DNA of 26,664 nt from Actinomycetota bacterium (GTDB lineage Bacteria > Actinomycetota > Thermoleophilia > Solirubrobacterales > Solirubrobacteraceae), in contig SYBY01000073.1 in assembly GCA_005788585.1 (NCBI GenBank), forward strand, positions 1-26,664, written 5' to 3'. Shown here in pieces: positions 21,179 through 26,664 of this stretch (its first letter is position 1; the number at the start of each line of letters is the position of its first letter). A program made the position numbers and the translations under genes. The notes beneath the pieces are model-generated. The model worked only from the letters and a program-made list of their open reading frames with translations, did no database searches and was not told the origin of the DNA.

Positions 21179-22365
21179 ATCCCGTAGGACTTCCCGATCA
21201 CCTCGAGCATGACCTCGTCTGTGCCGGCCCCGATCCGGTTCAGGCGCAGGTCACGCCACACCCGCTCGATGCCGTACTCCTTCATGTAGCCGGCGCCGCC
21301 GTGGATCTGGATGCACTCGTCGGCGACCTCGACGGACACGCGCGACGCGTGCAGCTTCGCCATCGAGATCTCGCGCACGGGGTACTCGCCGTTGGCGAAG
21401 CGCCATGCGGTGACGTAGACCATCTGCCGCGCTGACTCGATCTTCGTGGCCATCTCGGCGAACTTGTGGCGGGTGACCTGGAAGTTCGCGATCGGGCGGC
21501 CGAACGCCTCGCGCTCCTTGGCGTAGGTCAGCGTCTTCTCGAACGCCAGCTGCGCGCCGGCGACGCAGCCCGCGGCGCCGATCATCCGCTCGCCCTGGAG
21601 TTCCCACATGATGTGGTAGAAGCCCTTGCCGACCTGGCCGAGGACCGCGCTGGCGGGCACCCGGACGTCCTGGAAGGCCAGCAGCGCGGTGTCCGACGCG
21701 TGCATGCCGAGCTTCTGCAGGCGCTTCTCGCGGATGACGCCCGGGGTGTCCATCGGCACGAGGAAGAGCGTGAAGCCGTCGTAGCCGGCGTCCGGATCGG
21801 TCTTCGTCACGAGGACGATCACGTCGGCGCGGTGGCCGTTGGTGATGTAGGTCTTCGCGCCGTTGTTGACCCAGTCGTCGCCGTCCTTGACCGCGCGGGT
21901 CTTGATGCCCGCGACGTCGGAGCCGGCGTCGGGCTCGGTGATCCCCAGGCAGAGGATCTTCGTGCCCTTGATCGCGGGGACCGCCCACTCCTGCTTCTGC
22001 TCCTCGGTGCCGAACGCGAGGATCGGCGGGAGCGCCATGTCGGTCTGGACCGCCACGCCCATCGCCAGGCCGCCGGAGTGCGCGTGGGCCATCTCCTCGG
22101 CGAGGACCATCGCGGTGAAGTAGTCGCCGCCCTGGCCGCCGTACTCCTCGGGCTTGTCCAGGCCGAGGTAGCCCAGCTCGCCCATGCGGTGGAAGACCGA
22201 GTCGGGGAACGTCGTCTCCTCCCACTCGTCGGCGTGGGGCGCGAGCTCCTTCTGCGCGAACGCCCGGATGCCCTCGCGCAGCTGCTCGTGCTCCTCGTTG
22301 AAGATGAAGTGCCCGCGCTGCGCGGCGTAGTCGGGCTTGAGGACGTCGTCGGCGGCGGTGGTCAT
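21175..22365 (-). CDS. Acyl-CoA dehydrogenase (long-chain/isovaleryl type)
   Basis: A 396-residue FAD-dependent acyl-CoA dehydrogenase. Signatures: LCLGITEPDAGSDVAGIKT and GIERVWRDLRLNRIGAGTDE at the C-terminus. The medium/short-chain catalytic Glu in the IYEGT loop is replaced here (IGAGT), so the base is probably the Glu in WELQGERMIG, the position used by isovaleryl- and long-chain-type enzymes. Mycobacterial FadE proteins with IGAGTDEVM are similar. It performs the first oxidation of an acyl-CoA; chain type unknown. The ATG at 22365 is seven bases from a TACTGT -10 box (leaderless). An inverted repeat overlaps the promoter. The stop shares CTAG with the aldehyde dehydrogenase. Confidence 0.93.
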   Translation of the reverse strand: MTTAADDVLKPDYAAQRGHFIFNEEHEQLREGIRAFAQKELAPHADEWEETTFPDSVFHRMGELGYLGLDKPEEYGGQGGDYFTAMVLAEEMAHAHSGGLAMGVAVQTDMALPPILAFGTEEQKQEWAVPAIKGTKILCLGITEPDAGSDVAGIKTRAVKDGDDWVNNGAKTYITNGHRADVIVLVTKTDPDAGYDGFTLFLVPMDTPGVIREKRLQKLGMHASDTALLAFQDVRVPASAVLGQVGKGFYHIMWELQGERMIGAAGCVAGAQLAFEKTLTYAKEREAFGRPIANFQVTRHKFAEMATKIESARQMVYVTAWRFANGEYPVREISMAKLHASRVSVEVADECIQIHGGAGYMKEYGIERVWRDLRLNRIGAGTDEVMLEVIGKSYGI

Positions 22366-22368
22366 GGA

Positions 22369-22401
22369 GTAGACAGTAGAACTTCCTACTTCCTACGACA
22401 A
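22369..22401 (-). promoter_or_regulatory. Acyl-CoA dehydrogenase promoter with embedded operator
   Basis: On the minus strand TTGTCG (22401-22396), a 17-base spacer, TACTGT (22378-22373), then seven bases to the ATG. The spacer and -10 box are covered by a symmetric element on the plus strand: GTAGACAGTAG (22369-22379), six bases, CTACTTCCTAC (22386-22396), arms matching at 9 of 11. A repressor bound here would occlude the promoter. The half-site GAAGTAGGAAGT recurs, with one change, before the last gene. Confidence 0.68.
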
Positions 22402-22463
22402 GGGGGATGCGCCGACCCGCTGCTCCGGCTTTCCGTCCAACGTCGTGGGGCGGGGTCGGACAC

Positions 22464-24176
22464 GTGCGTACCGGTGCCGACAGGGTCCTGGTGCCCCGTC
22501 CGCCCCTCCCCGTCGTGATCGCCCTGATCCTGCTCGGCCTCGTGCCGCCGCTGGCCGCGTCCGCGCGGTCGGGGAAGGTCCGCCCCGTCCTGCCCGGGGC
22601 CACGCATGGCGACCGGATCCCCGACGGCGCGGACCGCAAGCTGAAGCGCCAGCTGAAGAAGATCCGGCGCGGCACGTTCGGCGCGGCATCGACGAGCGGG
22701 CTGCGGACCGGGCCATGGTGCGGCATCGAGCAGGCGACGGACGACACCACGCACCAGGCGCACACGGGCCCGCGGGTCAAAGTCATCTACGCCTACCCGT
22801 CGGACCGCCCGAACCGCTTCGCGACGATGCGCGACCTCATCCAGGGCGACGCGCGCGACATGTCGGACATCCTGCTCGGGGCCTCGGGCCAGACCAAGAC
22901 GCTGCGCTTCGACGTCGGCACGAAGTGCGGCGCCGGCTACGTCGACATCCTCAGCATCCGGCTCCCGCGGACCGCCAATGCGTACCGCCAGCTCGCCGCG
23001 GGCGGGCGGATGACGCAGCTGCGCAACGACCTCGCGCCGTCGGTCGCCGCGATGACCGGCAAGCGCAACTACCTCGTCTACGCCGACCACGTGTACGCCT
23101 CCGACGGCGTGGCCGGCATCGCCACCGTGTACCTCGACGATCGGCCTGGCAGCACGAACGCCGCGAACGCCGGCGGGCTGTGGGCGATGGCGTTCGGTGA
23201 CGGCAACGACGCGAACTTCCTGGGGTCGCGCCTGACCACCGTGCTGCACGAGGTCAGCCATAACCTCGGCGCCGTCCAGGACTCCGCGCCGAACTCGACG
23301 GGTGCCGGGCACTGCTCCGACGAGTACGACGTCATGTGTTACGACGACGGCGGCCCGTCGGCGGACATGTCGTACCCGTGCGCGCAGCAGGCCTACGACT
23401 GCGGGGGCGACGACTACTTCAACGCCGCGCCCGCGTCCGGCTCCTACCTCGACACGCACTGGAACCTCTACCGCTCGACCTTCCTGTGTCCTGCGGGATC
23501 GTGCGCGGGCGCCGACGTCGGCGGCGGCAATCCCGTGCCGGTCGCGACCATCACCGCGGGGCAGGCCACCGTGGGCGTGCCCACCATGCTCGACGGCAGC
23601 GGATCGACCGACGAGGAGGGCGTGGCCGAGTACGCGTGGGACGTCGGGGCCGACGGGACGATCGAGGGACGCGAGGCCCGGCTGACCACCGCGTTCGCGG
23701 TCGCCGGAACGGTCCCCGTGCGGCTCACGGTCCGCGACGCCTACGGCGCAGCGGGCAGCACGATCGCGGCGATCCGCGTCGTCGCGCCCACGGTGGTCCC
23801 GCCGTCCGCCCCGCGGCAGGAGCCCCCGGCGCGGACCCCGTCGCGCCGTGAGCTCACCTCCCGCGCCCTGAAGTCGTCGCTCGGCTCGCTGCGCGCGGGC
23901 CTCGCCTCGGCCCAGTCCTCCGCGCGGGTGCGCCTGAGGTTCACCGCCCCCCAGCGTGGCCGCCTCGAGGCACGGCTGACGCTCGGCACCCGGCGGCTGG
24001 CGACGGCGAAGCGCTCGGTGCGCGCCGGCCGGGCGGAAACGCTCACGGTGCGCCTGTCACGCACGGCGCGCACGCGCCTGGCCCGGGGCGGGAAGGCGAC
24101 CGTGCGGCTCGTCTTCCGCGGGGCCGATGGCGGGACCGTCACGGCCCAGCAGACGGTCCGCCTGCGCCGCCGCTGA
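22464..24176 (+). CDS. Secreted metzincin-like protease with PKD domain
   Basis: A 570-residue exported protein. From the GTG at 22464 a basic n-region and the core LPVVIALILLGLVPPLAASA give a Sec signal peptide; an ATG at 22407 would add 19 residues with a ribosome-binding site too close. The catalytic part has HEVSHNLGAVQD (His262, Glu263, His266) and a Met-turn-like VMCYDD (Met291). The metzincin third ligand, expected in GxxH, is Gln/Asp here; His283 in GAGHCSDEYD may replace it. Paired cysteines surround this region. A PKD beta-sandwich follows (about 355-435; GSGSTDEEGVAEYAWDVGAD), then a disordered P/R-rich linker and a beta-rich basic C-terminal domain. Substrate unknown; probably acts outside the cell or on its surface. 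Confidence 0.82.
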   Translation: MRTGADRVLVPRPPLPVVIALILLGLVPPLAASARSGKVRPVLPGATHGDRIPDGADRKLKRQLKKIRRGTFGAASTSGLRTGPWCGIEQATDDTTHQAHTGPRVKVIYAYPSDRPNRFATMRDLIQGDARDMSDILLGASGQTKTLRFDVGTKCGAGYVDILSIRLPRTANAYRQLAAGGRMTQLRNDLAPSVAAMTGKRNYLVYADHVYASDGVAGIATVYLDDRPGSTNAANAGGLWAMAFGDGNDANFLGSRLTTVLHEVSHNLGAVQDSAPNSTGAGHCSDEYDVMCYDDGGPSADMSYPCAQQAYDCGGDDYFNAAPASGSYLDTHWNLYRSTFLCPAGSCAGADVGGGNPVPVATITAGQATVGVPTMLDGSGSTDEEGVAEYAWDVGADGTIEGREARLTTAFAVAGTVPVRLTVRDAYGAAGSTIAAIRVVAPTVVPPSAPRQEPPARTPSRRELTSRALKSSLGSLRAGLASAQSSARVRLRFTAPQRGRLEARLTLGTRRLATAKRSVRAGRAETLTVRLSRTARTRLARGGKATVRLVFRGADGGTVTAQQTVRLRRR

Positions 24177-24188
24177 CCGCGCCGGCGG

Positions 24189-24194
24189 TACGCT
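24189..24194 (+). promoter_or_regulatory. -10-like box of the crotonase-family gene
   Basis: TACGCT fits TANNNT and ends eight bases before the GTG at 24203, the leaderless geometry seen at other genes in the window. No good -35 box is visible; it would lie inside the end of the PKD-protein gene. Confidence 0.4.
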
Positions 24195-24202
24195 CCCGCG
24201 CC

Positions 24203-24988
24203 GTGCCCGACTTCACGACCCTGGCCTACGGGACGGACTCCGGCGTGGCCACCATCGCCCTGGACCAGCCCGACACGCGCAACGCGCTGTCCGACGAGCT
24301 GCTCGACGACCTGCTCGCGGCGTTCACCGCCGCGCGCGACGACGACGCCGTCCGCGCCGTCGTCCTGACCTCGACGCACGAGAAGGTCTTCTCGTCCGGC
24401 GGCAACCTCGGCGGGTTCGCCGCCGACGTGCCGCTCGTGCACAAGCACCACGCGATCGGCCGCTTCCCGGACCTCTTCGCGCTCATCGGGGAGCTGGGCA
24501 AGCCGTCGATCTGCGCGGCGAACGGCCACGTCCTGGCCGGCGCGCTCGGCCTGGCGCTGGCGTGCGACCTCATCGTCGCCAAGGAGGGCGTGACGTTCGG
24601 GACGCCCGAGATCAACGTCGGGGTGTTCCCGTTCATGATCATGGCGCTGATCTACCGCAACGTCCCGCGCAAGAAGGCCAGTGAGCTGCTGTTGCTCGGC
24701 GAGCGCATCAGTGCCGAGGAGGCCGAGCGGATCGGCATCGTCAACCGGGTCGTCCCCGCCCAGGAGTTCGACGCGTTCGTCGCCGACTGGGCCGCCCGCC
24801 TGGCGTCGAAGTCGCCCGTGCTCATGCGCCTGGGCAAGGACGCCATGCACCGCCAGCAGGACCTCCCGTTCGACGAGGCCCTGCGCTACCTGCAGCACAA
24901 CCTGTCGCTGGCGTTCGCCACGGAGGACATCCAGGAAGGCGTCCAGGCCTTCTTCGAGAAGCGCGATCCGGAGTGGAAGGGCCGGTAG
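24203..24988 (+). CDS. Enoyl-CoA hydratase/isomerase (crotonase) family enzyme
   Basis: A 261-residue crotonase-fold protein. The oxyanion-hole loops are KVFSSGGNLGGF (about 61-72) and NGHVLAGALGLALACD (107-122). Of the two catalytic glutamates of a true hydratase, the second is present (Glu136 in FGTPEINVG), but the first, normally in GGGCEL, is Gly116. A single Glu at this place is typical of enoyl-CoA isomerases and some specialised hydratases or lyases. The block PFMIMALIYRNVPRKKASEL is characteristic of homologues I associate with acyl-CoA carboxylase clusters. The start is GTG at 24203, 26 bases after the PKD protein; no ribosome-binding site, TACGCT eight bases upstream. Product assignment is family-level only. 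Confidence 0.88.
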   Translation: MPDFTTLAYGTDSGVATIALDQPDTRNALSDELLDDLLAAFTAARDDDAVRAVVLTSTHEKVFSSGGNLGGFAADVPLVHKHHAIGRFPDLFALIGELGKPSICAANGHVLAGALGLALACDLIVAKEGVTFGTPEINVGVFPFMIMALIYRNVPRKKASELLLLGERISAEEAERIGIVNRVVPAQEFDAFVADWAARLASKSPVLMRLGKDAMHRQQDLPFDEALRYLQHNLSLAFATEDIQEGVQAFFEKRDPEWKGR

Positions 24989-25002
24989 GGCGTACGTATG
25001 TG

Positions 25003-25019
25003 TGACCCCTGAGGGGTCA
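25003..25019. terminator. 17-base palindrome TGACCCC-TGA-GGGGTCA
   Basis: Seven-base perfect arms around TGA, 14 bases after the crotonase-family stop and 21 before the cyclase start. It may be a terminator without a T-run or an operator for the cyclase gene; placement fits both. Confidence 0.5.
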
Positions 25020-25040
25020 AGCTCCACCGAGCGGACGCCG

Positions 25041-26546
25041 ATGCGTTCAGCGATGGAGCATGAGCTGGTCCCGGGGAAGCCCCTGAGTGCGCCCCCGAGC
25101 GTGGTGCTGCGGCGGATCGCCCCGTTCGTCATCGCGTCCATGTTCGCCTTCGGGCTCGCCGTCGTCGGTCCCGGCAGGATGTCCATCGGCGACCTGCTGC
25201 CGGCGCTGGCGCTGGAGGCCGTGCTCGTGGCGTTCGCGCTGCTGATCCCGCTCGTCGGCGCGGTGGGCGTCTGGACCCAGGCCACCCCTGCGCTCGGCTA
25301 CTTCCTGGTCGTCTACCTCGTCGACGTCGAGAGCACCGGGCCCCGCCGTGGTCTCGCGGTCCTCGGCGTCCTGCCGGTCATCTGGTTCGCCCTCTACGGC
25401 ACCCGGGCCCAGCTCTGGGCGGGCGTCGCGGGGCTCGCGGCCGTGCTCACGATCCCGATGTTCACGGTGGGCCCGCCGGAGTTCGAGACCGAGGACTGGC
25501 ACCGCGTCGGCACCGCGGTGGCCGTCGCGGCGCTGATCGGCTACGTCGTCCAGCGGCTCGTGGAGAGCCTGCGCGAGGGGCATCGCCGCGAGCGCGAACT
25601 GCTCGCGGACGTCCGCACCGTCGCGGCCGCCGCACGCGACATCTCCGGCGACGCGCGCGGGCGTCTCTGCGAGGCGGCATGTGCCGTCTCCGGCGCGCGT
25701 GCTGCGGTGATCCTGGAGGTCGGCGACGACGGACTGCTCCGCGTCACCGCCGAGTACGGCGCGCCGGCGGTCCTCTCGCTGCCGCCCATGCCCCTGGACC
25801 CCGGCTCGGTGACCGGGCGCGTCCTGGCGGGGCCCGAGCGCCACTTCGTCTCCGACCACCGCGACGACGCGGGCATCCGGAACCGGTTCGCCCTCATGGA
25901 GGACGTCCACTCGATCCTCTGGGAGCCGATCGTCCGCGAGGACCGCGCGATCGGTGCGGTCATCGTCGGCTGGGAGCAGACGCTCGAATCGGTCGAGGAC
26001 CGCAAGGTCGAGATCATCGGCCTGCTCGCGGCGGACGCCGCCGGGATCATCGAGCGGGGCGACCTGCTGGACCGCCTGCAGCATCAGTCGCGGACCGATG
26101 CGCTGACGTCGCTGCCCAACCGGCGCGCGTGGGACGCGTTCATCGACCGTGAGTGCGCGGTGGCCGACCGCACCGGCGCGCCACTGTGCGTCGCGATGAT
26201 CGACCTCGACCACTTCACGGCGTTCAACGACGCGCACGGCCACCAGGCCGGCGACGAGTTGCTCCAGCGCGCCGCGGCGTCGTGGGCGGGGGCGCTGCGG
26301 AGCATCGACCTGCTGGCGCGCATCGGCGGTGAGGAGTTCGTCGTCGGCCTCCCCGGCTGCGACGCGAAGGGCGCGCTGGGCATCGTCGAGCGCTTGCGCT
26401 CGCTGACGCCCGATGGGCAGACCTGCTCGGCGGGCATCGCGCTGCGCCGTGCCGGGGAGCCGATCGCCGACCTGCTGGGACGGGCCGACGGCGCGCTCTA
26501 CCAGGCGAAGGGCGACGGCCGGGCGTGCAGCCGCATCGCCGCCTGA
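25041..26546 (+). CDS. Membrane-bound GAF-GGDEF diguanylate cyclase
   Basis: A 501-residue signalling protein. The N-terminal third has about six membrane helices (25-165), then a cytoplasmic helix (VQRLVESLREGHRRERELLA), a GAF domain (about 200-340) and a C-terminal GGDEF domain (about 350-500). The active site is GGEEF at 429-433 and DALTSLPNRRAWD opens the domain, so synthesis of cyclic di-GMP from two GTP is expected. An allosteric inhibitory I-site RxxD is present five residues earlier (RSID, 420-423). In DLDHFTAFND, Thr replaces the usual Lys. The start may be ATG 25041 or 25053; neither has a strong ribosome-binding site. The final metabolic gene starts 47 bases downstream and has its own promoter. 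Confidence 0.92.
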   Translation: MRSAMEHELVPGKPLSAPPSVVLRRIAPFVIASMFAFGLAVVGPGRMSIGDLLPALALEAVLVAFALLIPLVGAVGVWTQATPALGYFLVVYLVDVESTGPRRGLAVLGVLPVIWFALYGTRAQLWAGVAGLAAVLTIPMFTVGPPEFETEDWHRVGTAVAVAALIGYVVQRLVESLREGHRRERELLADVRTVAAAARDISGDARGRLCEAACAVSGARAAVILEVGDDGLLRVTAEYGAPAVLSLPPMPLDPGSVTGRVLAGPERHFVSDHRDDAGIRNRFALMEDVHSILWEPIVREDRAIGAVIVGWEQTLESVEDRKVEIIGLLAADAAGIIERGDLLDRLQHQSRTDALTSLPNRRAWDAFIDRECAVADRTGAPLCVAMIDLDHFTAFNDAHGHQAGDELLQRAAASWAGALRSIDLLARIGGEEFVVGLPGCDAKGALGIVERLRSLTPDGQTCSAGIALRRAGEPIADLLGRADGALYQAKGDGRACSRIAA

Positions 26547-26548
26547 CG

Positions 26549-26586
26549 AAGTAGGGAGTGGCACGTCCTACTTTCGGCAGTACGAT
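26549..26586 (+). promoter_or_regulatory. Promoter and inverted repeat of the last gene
   Basis: AAGTAGG (26549-26555) and CCTACTT (26567-26573) are perfect arms 11 bases apart. Between and after them lie GTGGCA (26558-26563), 17 bases, and TACGAT (26581-26586), a fair -35/-10 pair ending seven bases before the ATG at 26594. The left arm shares GAAGTAGG-AGT with the acyl-CoA dehydrogenase operator. Confidence 0.62.
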
Positions 26587-26593
26587 CCCGGGC

Positions 26594-26664
26594 ATGAGCA
26601 TCGAGACCCCGCCGCCCTCGCTCCTGCGCCCGCTCGTCGAGGACCTGCACGCCCGCCGGGAGCA
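26594..26664 (+). CDS. Partial gene, possibly acyl-CoA carboxylase beta subunit
   Basis: Only 23 complete codons are inside the window: MSIETPPPSLLRPLVEDLHA, then RRE. A proline-rich start followed by LVxDLxxRR resembles the N-terminus of biotin-dependent acyl-CoA carboxylase carboxyltransferase (AccD/PccB/MccB-like) subunits, which normally continue with a GGG-EK-Q-GK-TARER block just past the edge. This fits the fatty-acid and branched-chain enzymes nearby and the shared operator, but the evidence is short. The ATG is supported by a -10-like TACGAT seven bases upstream. A transcriptional regulator or other acyl-CoA enzyme remains possible. Confidence 0.5.
   Translation, partial: MSIETPPPSLLRPLVEDLHARRE

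Noticed and set aside
24681..25040. Upstream extension of the diguanylate cyclase frame into the crotonase-family gene
   Set aside because: The extension is serine/arginine-rich out-of-frame translation; the first membrane helix follows the ATG at 25041.
25047..26564. A 505-codon minus-strand open frame opposite the diguanylate cyclase
   Set aside because: Compositionally biased antisense translation without domains; the plus strand carries GAF and GGEEF motifs.
1..26664. CRISPR arrays, insertion sequences, integrases or attachment sites
   Set aside because: No regularly spaced repeats, transposase or integrase motifs, or flanking duplications were found on either strand by eye.

Overview
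The window is a dense, GC-rich, gene-packed stretch of bacterial chromosome with frequent GTG starts, strong G/C bias at third codon positions and many 4-base stop/start overlaps. Gene content (SigB/SigF-class sigma factor, ANTAR regulator, DUF1360, DUF6328, DUF3618, an EthA-like monooxygenase, GabD1-like and FadE-like enzymes) points to an actinobacterium. The mix, and the R/A-rich beta-type C-terminus of the secreted PKD protein, is most like Thermoleophilia/Solirubrobacterales, but that rank is inference. I see no tRNA, rRNA, insertion sequence, prophage or CRISPR. No gene-free stretch exceeds about 210 bases; the longest (1291-1497) holds a 13-bp inverted repeat and a stress-type promoter.

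Layout. 29-4285: a DUF3618 protein, a HemK-like methyltransferase (minus), a one-TM peptide, then a YbdK-type carboxylate-amine ligase followed by a heme-oxygenase-like diiron protein, whose end overlaps a CDGSH [2Fe-2S] protein. 7096-4055 (minus): an apparent operon of a SigB/SigF-class sigma factor, an FAD/Rieske oxidoreductase, an SRPBCC protein and the CDGSH protein. Divergent from it (7179-8680): a STAS anti-anti-sigma factor and a MerR-type regulator with PAS/GAF-like sensor regions. 8747-10997: a CBS protein and a zinc alcohol dehydrogenase, convergent with a HAD phosphatase. 11094-12893: a P/E-rich acidic peptide, DUF1360, DUF6328 and an ANTAR regulator, nearly all overlapping. 12935-18643: an EthA-like monooxygenase, a ChaA-like antiporter (minus), a manganese catalase with an isochorismatase-fold hydrolase, and a single-lobe substrate-binding lipoprotein overlapping a divergent CDF-like transporter. 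18656-26664: an unknown polytopic membrane protein, an aldehyde dehydrogenase, an acyl-CoA dehydrogenase, a secreted metzincin-like PKD protein, a crotonase-fold enzyme, a diguanylate cyclase, and the first 23 codons of what may be an acyl-CoA carboxylase subunit.

How it fits together. The strongest unifying signal is regulatory. Several genes carry G-TT(T/G) then 15-16 bases then GGGTAC, the form recognised by actinobacterial SigB/SigF-class factors: the TM peptide, the CBS/ADH pair, the HAD gene, the half-SBP/CDF pair and, with one mismatch, the Mn catalase. The window also encodes a sigma factor of that class and a STAS protein, so it reads as a local general-stress regulon for redox, peroxide and ion homeostasis. 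A second class has TANNNT boxes 6-8 bases before the start codon, implying leaderless mRNAs, on the lipid/oxidative genes. Two of these, the acyl-CoA dehydrogenase and the last gene, share a GAAGTAGG-AGT half-site inside inverted repeats, suggesting one repressor for an acyl-CoA pathway.

Best candidates for undescribed biology: (i) the half-SBP lipoprotein overlapping a CDF-like transporter that lacks canonical metal-site residues; (ii) the YbdK ligase / heme-oxygenase-like oxidase / CDGSH neighbourhood; (iii) the stress sigma factor transcribed with a Rieske oxidoreductase. All functions are read from motifs by eye; none was checked by database search.
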